A DNA stretch of 64,000 nucleotides, from contig JAHJUE010000013.1 of NCBI GenBank assembly GCA_018829205.1, positions 28,551 to 92,550 on the forward strand. The letters run 5' to 3'. Positions 36,289 to 45,030 of this stretch are shown one piece after another. The notes beneath the pieces are model-generated. The model was given only the letters and a program-made list of their open reading frames with translations. It made no database searches and was not told the origin of the DNA. The DNA comes from Bacteroidota bacterium. GTDB lineage: Bacteria; Bacteroidota; Ignavibacteria; Ignavibacteriales; Melioribacteraceae. How positions within the stretch are numbered: the stretch's first letter is position 1; every line of letters begins with the position of its first letter. A program made the position numbers and the translations under genes.

Positions 36289-37647
36289 TTAAAAACATTC
36301 TCTTTCTCTAAAATCTACTCCCATTTCTTCGGTTACAAATTTTTTCGCGGCTTCTGAATCTACTTCGTTTAATCCTACTATCGTCATCACAACATGAGAG
36401 AATTTATTAGCCTTTTTTGCGAAGTCTATCATCTCCGCATGAAGCTCAGTATCAACATTCATAAGCTGAGCATATTGTTTTGGGTTAACTGAATTTAGAC
36501 TTATTGAGACTGTATCTATTAAATCTTTTAATTCGGGAGTAATATCTTTTTTATTTATGAAGTTTCCGTGTCCGTCTGTATTTAATCTGGTTTGGCCGCC
36601 GTTATCTTTAACATATTTAGCGATATCTTTTACTACTTCCCATCTTATTGTCGGTTCGCCGTACCCGCAGAAAACAATTTCTTTATAATTTTTAGGATCC
36701 CCGATTTCTTTGATATATTTTTCAGCCGGCGGTTCTTCGGATTTACTCATCTTTAAATTATAACCCTTAACAACAGCGGCTCTTTTTCTATCGCAGAATA
36801 CGCAATCAGCATTACATCTGTTGGTAACATTTATATATAGCGATTGACCTATTTGATAAGTAAAACATAATTCGGGTTTATCGCCAATACCGAATAGTTT
36901 ATAGGCGTTATAAGTAGTTGTTCTCGCGACATCTTCAATTGTTAAATTATGCACTTCGGCAATTTTCTCTGCAACTAGCACAACATGTGCCGGTTCATTT
37001 CTTTTGCCGCGGTAAGGTTCAGGGGTCATAAACGGAGAATCTGTTTCAAGCAGCAAATTATTTATATCAATCCTGCGTAAAATATTTCTTAAAGTTTCCA
37101 TTTTTTTGAATGTGATATTGCCGGGAAAAGAAATAAAATGTCCCATTTCAATCAACTCTCGCGCGTCGTTTAGCGATCCGGCAAAACAGTGAAATTGAGC
37201 TTTAAGATTTTTATCCTTATAACGTTTTATAATATTCATCACGTCGCTGTTGGATTCACGGTTATGAACAATAATAGGTTTGTTTAATTCAACTGCCAGC
37301 TCAATTTGCCGTTCGAAAGCGTTTATCTGAATTTTTTTAGGGGAAAAGTCATAATAATAATCAAGTCCTATTTCACCTATTGCGACTACTTTTTTATTTG
37401 CGGCAAGATCCCTAATTTCACTAATTAAATTGTCTTTCCATTCTTTTGTGTCATGAGGATGAATACCAACAGCCGCATAAATCTGTTCGTATTTTTCTGA
37501 AAGTTCAACGGCTAATGCCGAAGTAGCAAGGTCGGTGCCGGGAACTATAATTTTTTCAATGCCTGCCGTACGTGCTCTTTCGAGCACCTGGTCTAATTCA
37601 CCATTAAAGTTAGGAAAGAAAAGGTGTGCGTGTGTATCAATAAACAT
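36289..37647 (-). CDS. TatD-family hydrolase fused to a radical SAM domain
   Basis: Residues 1-255 are a complete TatD-type metal-dependent hydrolase: THAHL (5-9), GEIGLDYYYD (91-100), IVHNRES, QFHCFAGS and ETDSPF (201-206). From about 260 to 452 there is a second domain with the radical SAM cysteines Cys278, Cys282 and Cys285 (CNADCVFC) and the glycine-rich FCGYGEPT near 325. A TatD-associated radical SAM family is known as a separate linked protein; here the two are one chain. TatD proteins are DNases or deaminase-fold phosphoesterases. The joint substrate is unknown. Confidence 0.88.
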   Translation of the reverse strand: MFIDTHAHLFFPNFNGELDQVLERARTAGIEKIIVPGTDLATSALAVELSEKYEQIYAAVGIHPHDTKEWKDNLISEIRDLAANKKVVAIGEIGLDYYYDFSPKKIQINAFERQIELAVELNKPIIVHNRESNSDVMNIIKRYKDKNLKAQFHCFAGSLNDARELIEMGHFISFPGNITFKKMETLRNILRRIDINNLLLETDSPFMTPEPYRGKRNEPAHVVLVAEKIAEVHNLTIEDVARTTTYNAYKLFGIGDKPELCFTYQIGQSLYINVTNRCNADCVFCDRKRAAVVKGYNLKMSKSEEPPAEKYIKEIGDPKNYKEIVFCGYGEPTIRWEVVKDIAKYVKDNGGQTRLNTDGHGNFINKKDITPELKDLIDTVSISLNSVNPKQYAQLMNVDTELHAEMIDFAKKANKFSHVVMTIVGLNEVDSEAAKKFVTEEMGVDFRERECF

Positions 37648-37711
37648 TTAAATTATCCCATTAAGCAAAAGAAAATATTATCAGAATTAAATAGCTAGAT
37701 TAAAATTTTCA

Positions 37712-38707
37712 TCAAATTATTTTACCGATCAAAATAGCTTCTTCATTTATTGACGAAGATATTTCAATCAGTTTACCCGCATCATTTTCGTCGACAACAG
37801 CTATAAGCCCTATTCCCAAATTAAATGCTTGCCTCATTTCCTCGTCTTCTATATCGCCAGTATCTTTTATTAATTGAAAAATCTTCGGAAGCTGCCAAGA
37901 GTTCCAATCGATTTCAATTGATAATCCATCGGGTACAACCCGTTTTGTATTGCCCAAAATTCCGCCGCCGGTAATATGCGAAAACGCGTTAACATTTATA
38001 TTGTTTTTGATTTCGCGTATTAATTTTAAATAAGATTTATGAACACTTAATAATTCCTCTCCGAGCGATTTACCGAATCCTTCCGGAATATCACTAACAC
38101 TGTATTTTTCAAATAAAACATTTCTTGCGAGAGAATAACCGTTTGTATGCAGACCTGTTGATTTAAAACCGAATAACAAATTGCCTTTTTTTACATTTGT
38201 ACCGTCGATTATTTTTTCTTTATCCACAATGCCGACAATTGTGCCGGACATATCATATTCATTAATATCATAAAGACCGGGCATTTCGGCAGTTTCACCG
38301 CCTATCAAGGAAACACCGTTTTCGCAGCATGCGATAGAAAAACCCTCAATTATTTTTTCGGCTTTATCGGGGAATAATTTTCCGAATGCAAGATAATCCA
38401 TAAAATATAGTGGATCCGCGCCGCATACGGCAATATCGTTTACACAATGATTTACTAAATCCTGACCAACAGTATCATGTTTATCCGTTAAAAATGCCAC
38501 TTTAAGTTTAGTGCCAACACCGTCAACGCTGGAAACCATAACCGGATTTTTATAATTTTTAAGATCAAGCTCAAAAAATGCTCCGAAATGTCCTATTCCC
38601 GTAAGTACATTTTTAGTAAAAGTGGATTTAACGAGATTTTTGATTCTATTTACTGTCTCATCTCCGGCTTGTATATCAACTCCTGAATTTTTATAGCTTT
38701 TTTTCAA
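37712..38707 (-). CDS. purM: Phosphoribosylformylglycinamidine cyclo-ligase
   Basis: This AIR synthetase of 331 aa has SYKNSGVDIQAGDE at the N-terminus, the ATP-binding SSVDGVGTKLKVAF, NDIAVCGADPLYFMDYLA, GGETAEMPGLY and FSHITGGGILGNTKRVVP. It catalyses the fifth step of purine synthesis. It stands alone here, without other pur genes. It lies 64 bp upstream of the TatD fusion gene on the same strand. Confidence 0.94.
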   Translation of the reverse strand: MKKSYKNSGVDIQAGDETVNRIKNLVKSTFTKNVLTGIGHFGAFFELDLKNYKNPVMVSSVDGVGTKLKVAFLTDKHDTVGQDLVNHCVNDIAVCGADPLYFMDYLAFGKLFPDKAEKIIEGFSIACCENGVSLIGGETAEMPGLYDINEYDMSGTIVGIVDKEKIIDGTNVKKGNLLFGFKSTGLHTNGYSLARNVLFEKYSVSDIPEGFGKSLGEELLSVHKSYLKLIREIKNNINVNAFSHITGGGILGNTKRVVPDGLSIEIDWNSWQLPKIFQLIKDTGDIEDEEMRQAFNLGIGLIAVVDENDAGKLIEISSSINEEAILIGKII

Positions 38708-38901
38708 TTATTCCTCTTAATTTTAAATTAGAAATTAAAAATAAGACCTCTATGCATAAAGCGAAACTTTTTAAATAGTTATTTGTAAAAAAACCGGGCT
38801 AATTACTTGGAGTTTGAAGTATATGCTGAAGGTTGATGCAATATTGGTTTTTTTTTAATATTTTAAATGTTCGCAAATTATTGATATATAATAAATTAGT
38901 T

Positions 38902-39954
38902 ATGAATGTATACGAATTAAGTGAAAGAGAAAAATCGATTCTTCGTTTTGTGATCCACCAGTTTATACTTACGGCTAATCCGGTTGGTTCACGAAACATT
39001 TCGAAAAAGTATAATATTGGGCTGTCACCGGCAACAATAAGAAATATTATGTCTGATTTGGAAGAGTCCGGATTTCTTGGTCATCCACATACATCAGCCG
39101 GAAGAGTACCAACTGATAAGGGCTACAGGTTTTATGTTGATTCATTAATGGATGTGCCGCGTTTAGGTACGCTTGAAAAAAGAAAGATAGATTTTGAAAT
39201 TGAAAAAGGAGCTACTGAAACTGACGAGCTTTTAAAAATCACATCTATGATTTTAAGTGATATTACAAATCAGCTCGCTTGCGTTACTTATCCCAAATTT
39301 GATACCGCGGTTCTTGAAAAAATTCAGATTCTTCAATTATCAAGCACACGTCTGCTTGTAGTAATAAGCGTAAGTTCGGGAATTGTAAAAACTATAACAC
39401 TTGAACTGGATGTCGAAATTAATTTTGAAAAAGTTTCTGCAGTTGAAAGAATCTTAAATGAAAGGCTGTCCGGATTGCAATTTTCCGAAATTCGGAAAAC
39501 ATTTGAAGAAAGAGTGAAAAGTTATTTAACCGACGAATATAAACCGATTATCAGATTATTTATCGACTCGTCGGATAAGTTATTTAAAGACATTAAGGTT
39601 GATGAAAAGTCCGTAATTTCAGGCGCCAAGAATATACTTAAACAGCCCGAATTTGAAGACCACGGAAATTTTCAAGGGATAATTGAATTGATAGAAAACA
39701 AAGAAATTGTAGTTCATATTATGGATAGAAATATTTCTCACCTTAATGATAATGTAAGAATACTAATAGGAAGCGAAAATGAAGATGAAATACTTTCAGA
39801 ATATAGCATGATTACCAAGGAATATAAATTCGGCGATGTTCACGGTTCGGTCGGGATTGTCGGCCCTAAAAGAATGGAATATTCTAAAGTTGTCGCATCT
39901 GTCGTTTATATTGCCGAATTACTTTCAAAAGAATTAAAGAAAAAACACCTGTAA
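38902..39954 (+). CDS. hrcA: Heat-inducible transcription repressor HrcA
   Basis: The N-terminal winged helix (LSEREKSILRFVIHQFILTANPVGSRNISKKYNIGLSPATIRN) and the SAGRVPTDKGYRFYVDSL segment are diagnostic, with the GAF-like inserted domain following. The ATG at 38902 matches the family start; an in-frame ATG at 38833 would add 23 atypical residues. HrcA normally represses dnaK and groE operons through CIRCE. I could not see a canonical CIRCE dyad in the 194-bp upstream gap. It leads hrcA-grpE-dnaJ. Confidence 0.93.
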   Translation: MNVYELSEREKSILRFVIHQFILTANPVGSRNISKKYNIGLSPATIRNIMSDLEESGFLGHPHTSAGRVPTDKGYRFYVDSLMDVPRLGTLEKRKIDFEIEKGATETDELLKITSMILSDITNQLACVTYPKFDTAVLEKIQILQLSSTRLLVVISVSSGIVKTITLELDVEINFEKVSAVERILNERLSGLQFSEIRKTFEERVKSYLTDEYKPIIRLFIDSSDKLFKDIKVDEKSVISGAKNILKQPEFEDHGNFQGIIELIENKEIVVHIMDRNISHLNDNVRILIGSENEDEILSEYSMITKEYKFGDVHGSVGIVGPKRMEYSKVVASVVYIAELLSKELKKKHL

Positions 39955-39972
39955 TTTTTTGGAGATAAAACT

Positions 39973-40611
39973 ATGAAAAATAAAGAGGAAAACATGAAGG
40001 AAGAAACTGTGAAAAAAAATAAAGAAGAAATAAACAACGAAGATAATAATGTTGAAATAGAATTTCCCGAAAATCAAAAAGAAGAAGAATCAAATGAAGC
40101 TGATACTGAATCCGGGAAAAACGAAGAAAAAATTATTGATGAGGAGGGACTAATTTCTAAAATAGATAAACTGCAGAAAGAAGTTGAAGAACTTAACGAT
40201 AAACTTTTAAGACGTGCGGCTGAATTTGAGAACTATAAAAGACGAACCGAAAATGAATTCCAAAATATGTTAAAATACGCAGCCGAGCCTATAATAATTG
40301 ATATACTAAGGGTTTATGATGATTTAGGAAGATCTTTAAATCATGTGGACGAAGAAAAAAACAAAGAATCATTAGCTCAAGGCATTAAAATGGTTTTTGA
40401 TAAATTTTCTAAAGTGCTTGAGGAAAAAGGAATTAAAAAAATTGAATGCAAAGGTTTGGAATTCGATTTTAATTATCACGAAGCCTTGCTGCAGCAGCCA
40501 ACTGCAGAATATCCTCCCAATACAGTAATAGAAGAAGTGGAGCCTGGATATTTATATAAAGACAAAGTGATAAAGCACGCTAAAGTAATAGTAAGCAAAG
40601 AAACTGTATAA
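39973..40611 (+). CDS. grpE: Nucleotide exchange factor GrpE
   Basis: The first 65 residues are low-complexity and rich in Glu, Lys and Asn, followed by the long coiled coil and core DKLLRRAAEFENYKRRTENEF and the beta-domain signature EAL...P...V..E...GY.YKDKVIKHAKVIVSK. GGAG lies 9-12 bases before the ATG. GrpE releases ADP from DnaK. dnaK itself is not in the window. Confidence 0.94.
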   Translation: MKNKEENMKEETVKKNKEEINNEDNNVEIEFPENQKEEESNEADTESGKNEEKIIDEEGLISKIDKLQKEVEELNDKLLRRAAEFENYKRRTENEFQNMLKYAAEPIIIDILRVYDDLGRSLNHVDEEKNKESLAQGIKMVFDKFSKVLEEKGIKKIECKGLEFDFNYHEALLQQPTAEYPPNTVIEEVEPGYLYKDKVIKHAKVIVSKETV

Positions 40612-40647
40612 TAAATATTGAATTAAGTAAACGGGATTTAAGAATAG

Positions 40648-41769
40648 ATGAGTAAAAGAGATTATTACGAAACATTAGGTATCGGTAAAAATGCTACCAA
40701 GGACGAAATAAAAAAAGCATATAGAAAACTGGCTATGCAGTTTCATCCGGATAAAAACCCCGGAGATAAATCTGCGGAAGATAAATTTAAAGAAGCCGCC
40801 GAGGCATATGAAGTTTTAAGCAATGATGAAAAACGAGCAAAGTACGACAGATTCGGACACAGCGGATTAAAAGGCGGACAGGATTATCACGGCTTTAATA
40901 ATGTCAATGATATATTCAGCAATTTTTCAGACATATTCGGAGGCGCTTTCGGCGGGTCTTCAATATTTGATGAATTTTTCGGGGGAAGTACTTCCTCCCG
41001 CGGAGGCAGACAAAGAACTACGGGTACTCCAGGGTCGGACTTAAAAGTAACAATTAAACTAACGCTTGAAGAGATTGCCGCCGGTACAACAAAAAAAATA
41101 AAAATTAAAAAATATAAAACCTGCGAAACCTGCAGTGGTACCGGCGCTAAAGACTCCGGCTCGTTTTCAAACTGCACAGTGTGCAACGGTACCGGAGAAG
41201 TCAGACAAGTTTCACGTTCATTGTTCGGGCAATTTGTTAATATTCAGCCCTGTGCAAACTGCGGCGGAAACGGTAAAATAATTACCGACCCATGTAAAAC
41301 ATGTAAGGGTGACGGAAGAGTTTATGAAGAGTCAACAATTAAAATTAATGTGCCCGCTGGCGTTAGCGACAACAGCTATATGACTCTTAGAGGTGAAGGG
41401 AATAAAGGTAAAAACGGCGGTCCGGCGGGAGACATTATTGTTGTTTTTAAAGAGCTTCCTCATGAGTTTTTTGTAAGAGACGGTGATAATGTAATATATG
41501 AATTGTTCTTAAGTTATCCCGAAGCCGTAATGGGAACTGAAGTTGAAATTCCGACTCTTAGCGGTAAAGCTAAATTAAAAATTGAATCCGGTATACAAAT
41601 CGGAAAATATTTAAAGATGCGCGAAAAAGGTATTCAGCATTTAAACAATCACGGCGCCGGTGATCAGTTAGTAAAAGTAAATGTATATATTCCAAATAAA
41701 ATTAATTCGAAAGAAAAAGAACTGTTAAAAGAGCTTCAAAATCAGCCAAATATAAAAGTACCTGAATAA
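40648..41769 (+). CDS. dnaJ: Chaperone DnaJ
   Basis: This is a full-length type I J-protein of 373 aa: J domain with HPD in [10 protein letters not shown], a Gly/Phe-rich linker (about 75-130), four zinc-binding repeats [24 protein letters not shown] and CKTCKGDG, then the C-terminal substrate-binding beta domains. It follows grpE by 36 bp and completes the stress operon. Confidence 0.95.
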   Translation: MSKRDYYETLGIGKNATKDEIKKAYRKLAMQFHPDKNPGDKSAEDKFKEAAEAYEVLSNDEKRAKYDRFGHSGLKGGQDYHGFNNVNDIFSNFSDIFGGAFGGSSIFDEFFGGSTSSRGGRQRTTGTPGSDLKVTIKLTLEEIAAGTTKKIKIKKYKTCETCSGTGAKDSGSFSNCTVCNGTGEVRQVSRSLFGQFVNIQPCANCGGNGKIITDPCKTCKGDGRVYEESTIKINVPAGVSDNSYMTLRGEGNKGKNGGPAGDIIVVFKELPHEFFVRDGDNVIYELFLSYPEAVMGTEVEIPTLSGKAKLKIESGIQIGKYLKMREKGIQHLNNHGAGDQLVKVNVYIPNKINSKEKELLKELQNQPNIKVPE

Positions 41770-41861
41770 AATAGGTATGTAAAATCGGAAAGTTTGAAAA
41801 AATAAGGTTAAAAATTGGTTTTACCGAAACTGAATCAAAGATAATCTTATTCCTGCTTGCT

Positions 41862-42293
41862 GTGTTCTTTATAGGGTTATTTTTTAAGTATATATTATTT
41901 TCTTACGATGAAATTGATTATAAGGAATTCGATTATTCCAAAGAAGATAGTGTATTTCTAACTTCGGGTAAAAATGCCGTTGATAAAGCGTTTTCACCAA
42001 ATTTAAAAGAAAAAACAGTTGATTATAAGCAGGAACTTTTGGATTTTAGTGACAATGAAAAAGGATATGAAAAGCAGTTAAAAGAGCTGCCAGATCCTTT
42101 AAGCATCAATCTAAATGAAGCGGATATTGATGCTCTTAAAAGTTTGCCGGGAATTGGATCAAAAACTGCTGAAAATATAATTGCATTAAGAATTTCCAAA
42201 GGCGGGTTTAATAGTTTGGATGAGTTGATGGAAGTAAAAGGAATAGGTCCAATAAAGTTTAATGCAATTAAAAAATATTTGTTTATTGAATAA
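41862..42293 (+). CDS. ComEA-like helix-hairpin-helix protein
   Basis: The C-terminal 65 residues hold two helix-hairpin-helix motifs typical of ComEA: SINLNEADIDALKSLPGIGSKTAENII and FNSLDELMEVKGIGPIKFNAI. A membrane anchor lies at the N-terminus. The given start is a GTG that falls inside the hydrophobic segment; the open frame continues upstream to 41775 and codes TETESKIILFLLAV, which looks like the true anchor, but contains no ATG, GTG or TTG. A non-standard start or a sequence error is possible. ComEA binds DNA during uptake; single HHH anchors may have other roles. Confidence 0.7.
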   Translation: MFFIGLFFKYILFSYDEIDYKEFDYSKEDSVFLTSGKNAVDKAFSPNLKEKTVDYKQELLDFSDNEKGYEKQLKELPDPLSINLNEADIDALKSLPGIGSKTAENIIALRISKGGFNSLDELMEVKGIGPIKFNAIKKYLFIE

Positions 42294-42322
42294 AAAAATT
42301 ATGTAAAACCTCCGGAGGAAAA

Positions 42323-42880
42323 ATGAGCAAAAGGTCAGAACCGTGGTATATTCATGCCGTATTATATGTCATTATTTTTATTTTAGCTATTGTTCTAATT
42401 CAAGTGGCAATTATAGAACCGCAAAGAGTTGTTGAACAAGAGAAGTATTATAAATCAGAATCACGCGCCAGATTGATGAATATAAGAGAAGCTGAAAAAT
42501 TGTGGGAAGAGAAACACGGTAAATTTACCGATAATATCGATAGTTTAATTAACTTCGTATTAACCGATGAGCTTGTTGCACAAAGAATTGCCGGAGTTGA
42601 CAGCATAACAGGAAGATCTACAGATCCGTTTAACAAATTAACTGTAGGTTCTTTCGTAACCGATTCATTATTGCATTCTCCTAAATCGTTTAGTCCTTAT
42701 ATCCTTAAAGTAGATACAACAACCCGCCTCGATACTGTTATTAACAGAAGAGGACAGATAGTTAGTGTAGATACAACAATAAAAATTGGAACCAGATATG
42801 TTGTTGAATGCCCTGACGGTTATGGAAAAATAGGCGATTTATACAGCGATGCTCTTAAAAATACGGCATCTTGGGAATAG
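42323..42880 (+). CDS. Membrane-anchored protein of unknown function (pilin/PilN-like position)
   Basis: A strong GGAGG precedes the ATG. The 185-aa protein has one N-terminal helix (about 12-30) after a short charged head, then a soluble domain beginning with a helical, charged stretch (QRVVEQEKYYKSESRARLMNIREAEKLWEEKHGKFTD), which resembles the processed helix and alpha domain of type II secretion pseudopilins without a clear G/E cleavage site. It lies 29 bp after the ComEA-like gene and 8 bp before the PilM-like gene. I do not recognise a family. Confidence 0.6.
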   Translation: MSKRSEPWYIHAVLYVIIFILAIVLIQVAIIEPQRVVEQEKYYKSESRARLMNIREAEKLWEEKHGKFTDNIDSLINFVLTDELVAQRIAGVDSITGRSTDPFNKLTVGSFVTDSLLHSPKSFSPYILKVDTTTRLDTVINRRGQIVSVDTTIKIGTRYVVECPDGYGKIGDLYSDALKNTASWE

Positions 42881-42888
42881 TTTTATAA

Positions 42889-43821
42889 ATGACATTCTTT
42901 AAAAATCATGCTGGTTTTAATATCACGGGTGATAAAATCCAGCTTGTTGAAATTGATTTTAAAGAATCAGATAATTCCGGTGAACAAGCCGGCTTTTACC
43001 TGGAGAATGTTGACGAAGAATTTTTTAATGAGTTTTTGGATTTTTCATTCCCCGAAACTAAAATTATCAACATTCTCCAGAGTACTTTTAACGAACTTAT
43101 ATTAAGAAAACCCCTAGAAACAAATTTTGTCTCTTTTTCTCTCCCCGATAGTTTTTTTAAAATATTTAATATTCCTATCGATTCAAAAATTACAAATAAA
43201 GATTTATCAGATCATTTAAAATGGGAAGTATCTCTTCTGTATCCCGATAATAACCCCGACGACTTTATAATAAGGCATATTGAAAGAACAAAGGATTTAG
43301 ATTCAAATGTAAATAACGCCGTCGTCTTTTCAGTAAATAAAAAACACCTTAAGGTTATCCATAAATTTTGCGTACGTAATAATCTTATTCTAAAATTTGT
43401 TGATAACGCTCATATTGCCGCCGATACATTTTTAACAAATCTTCCAATTGATAATCATACTGCAAGTATACTTTTGGATGAGAAATATTTTTCAGTATCA
43501 ATAATAGATAAAAATGGGCTCGAGTTTTTTATGTCGCTGCAAATAAATTCAATTAATGATTTTTTGCATAAGTTAAAACAAGAAATTGATATACTGCCTT
43601 ATTTTAAAGAAGGAAAATTAAATAAGGAAATTTATTTGTCGGGCAGTTTTGCGTCGGAGAATTTATTGAATAAACTTCGGGAAATAACAAATTATAATTT
43701 TATACTTCTAAATCCGTTTGAAAAAATTAAAATTTCTCCAGAGTTGAATAAAGAAGATTTAGTTCACAAAAAATTCTATTCTTTTTCTTCCGCTGCAGGA
43801 ATAGCTTTAAGACTTATATAA
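42889..43821 (+). CDS. PilM-like actin-fold protein (type IV pilus/T2SS platform relative)
   Basis: The 310-aa sequence begins with an actin-fold strand (GFNITGDKIQLVEIDF) and contains the PilM-like SFSLPDSFFKIFNIPIDSKI followed by a DLSDHLKWEVSLLYP segment, then a second half with TASILLDEKYFSVSIIDKNG and LSGSFASE. PilM/GspL cytoplasmic domains have this plan. Nucleotide-binding motifs are weak. It starts 8 bp after the membrane-anchored gene and its stop overlaps the rsmD start by 1 bp. pilN, pilO, pilQ, pilB and pilC are not in the window. Confidence 0.55.
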   Translation: MTFFKNHAGFNITGDKIQLVEIDFKESDNSGEQAGFYLENVDEEFFNEFLDFSFPETKIINILQSTFNELILRKPLETNFVSFSLPDSFFKIFNIPIDSKITNKDLSDHLKWEVSLLYPDNNPDDFIIRHIERTKDLDSNVNNAVVFSVNKKHLKVIHKFCVRNNLILKFVDNAHIAADTFLTNLPIDNHTASILLDEKYFSVSIIDKNGLEFFMSLQINSINDFLHKLKQEIDILPYFKEGKLNKEIYLSGSFASENLLNKLREITNYNFILLNPFEKIKISPELNKEDLVHKKFYSFSSAAGIALRLI

Positions 43822-44372
43822 TGAGAATAATAAGCGGACAATTTAAAGGACGAACCATAAAGGTTCCCAAATCAAATTTAGTTAGACCAACTACCGATAG
43901 AAATAAAGAATCCTTATTTAACTACCTGAACAATATTGTCGATTTTGATGGGATAAAAGTCTGCGACATATACGCCGGCAGCGGGGCATTGGGATTCGAA
44001 GCTTTAAGCAGAGGTGCCGGCGAAGTTCATTTTGTTGAAAAGAATTTTGTAATATATAAAACTCTTCAGGAAAATATCGACTCATTGGGTGTTCAATCTT
44101 TATGCAGAATTTTTAAAATGGAAGCGGTTAAATTCACGACTATTAGTCAGCATGAAAAGTATGATCTAATTTTAATTGATCCTCCTTTTTTTAAAGATGA
44201 TGTATTTAAGGTTATGGAAAATATTCTGCAAAGAAATTACTTAAAAGATGACGGACTTGTTATAATAGAAAGGTCCATTCAAACAAAAGAAAAAGACATA
44301 AGTATGTTTAAATGCGAGCCATTTAAAAGAATGGGCGATAGTCTTTTTTATCAATTTTCTTTAAAAAATTAA
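43821..44372 (+). CDS. rsmD: 16S rRNA (guanine966-N2)-methyltransferase
   Basis: A 183-aa Rossmann methyltransferase with the RsmD opening MRIISGQFKGR and VRPTTDRNKESLFN, SAM motif VCDIYAGSGALGFEALSRGA, and the target-amino catalytic motif DPPF (LILIDPPFF). It methylates G966 of 16S rRNA. It often precedes coaD, as here. Confidence 0.94.
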   Translation: MRIISGQFKGRTIKVPKSNLVRPTTDRNKESLFNYLNNIVDFDGIKVCDIYAGSGALGFEALSRGAGEVHFVEKNFVIYKTLQENIDSLGVQSLCRIFKMEAVKFTTISQHEKYDLILIDPPFFKDDVFKVMENILQRNYLKDDGLVIIERSIQTKEKDISMFKCEPFKRMGDSLFYQFSLKN

Positions 44373-44390
44373 TTATAGTACATCAATTTT

Positions 44391-44418
44391 TTTAATGAAT
44401 TAATATTTTATATATTTA
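44391..44418 (+). promoter_or_regulatory. Candidate Bacteroidota-type promoter of coaD
   Basis: A TTT box (44391-44393) is followed after 17 bp by TATATTTA (44411-44418), close to TANNTTTG. The coaD start is 30 bp further on. Supported by consensus similarity only. Confidence 0.3.
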
Positions 44419-44447
44419 CCTGCATTTGAAATTATGGAAACTTAATA

Positions 44448-44936
44448 ATGAGAAAAGTTATATATCCGGGCACATTCGATCCTGTGACTTACGGTCACAT
44501 TGATGTAGTACACAGGGCAATGGACTTATTCGACGAGGTTGTTGTAACGGTTGCGCGAAACCCGTCTAAGACCAATATGTTTACTATAGAAGAACGTTTG
44601 GAAATGCTAAGAGAAAGTTTAAAAGATTGCGATAACGTGATAATCGATACATTTGACGGACTTGTTGTAGATCACGCAACACAGCTTGGCGCAGTTGGAA
44701 TTATAAGAGGTTTAAGAGCGGTAAGTGATTTTGAATATGAATTTCAAATGGCATTAATGAATAGAAAATTAGCAAACAATATAAAAACAATTTTTCTAAT
44801 GCCGCATGAAAAATATACTTATTTAAATTCTACAATTGTAAGAAATCTTTCTCAGTTCGGCGCGGATGTTAGTAAATTCGTTCCGGATATAGTTATTAAA
44901 AAATTAGAAGAGAAAAAAGCACATGGACTTATTTAG
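44448..44936 (+). CDS. coaD: Phosphopantetheine adenylyltransferase
   Basis: The 162-aa protein has YPGTFDPVTYGHIDVVHRA with the HxGH-type site TYGH, IRGLRAVSDFEYEFQMA and the C-terminal YLNSTIVRNLSQFGADVSKFVP. It transfers AMP to phosphopantetheine in CoA synthesis. Heptamer repeats begin directly after its stop. Confidence 0.95.
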   Translation: MRKVIYPGTFDPVTYGHIDVVHRAMDLFDEVVVTVARNPSKTNMFTIEERLEMLRESLKDCDNVIIDTFDGLVVDHATQLGAVGIIRGLRAVSDFEYEFQMALMNRKLANNIKTIFLMPHEKYTYLNSTIVRNLSQFGADVSKFVPDIVIKKLEEKKAHGLI

Positions 44937-45020
44937 ATATGAGATTTGAGACCCAAAATTAAGATCATCTTAGAATAAATTTTATTTACAAAATCTTGTG
45001 TCTCAAATCTCATGTCTTGA
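44937..45020. repeat. Inverted ATATGAG/ATTTGAG repeat between coaD and the symporter gene
   Basis: ATGAGATTTGAGAC (44939-44952) has a perfect 14-bp inverted copy GTCTCAAATCTCAT at 45000-45013, enclosing 47 nt. The units match those after rnfA (15272-15320), including the ACACAAG end, seen inverted as CTTGTGT at 44995-45001. Lying between convergent genes, it could also fold as a transcription stop for both. Confidence 0.65.
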
Positions 45021-45030
45021 GTCTAACAAA

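Noticed and set aside
38833..38901. A longer start for hrcA giving 23 extra residues
   Set aside because: The extension is Phe/Asn/Ile-rich and unlike any HrcA; the ATG at 38902 gives the expected MNVYELSEREK beginning.
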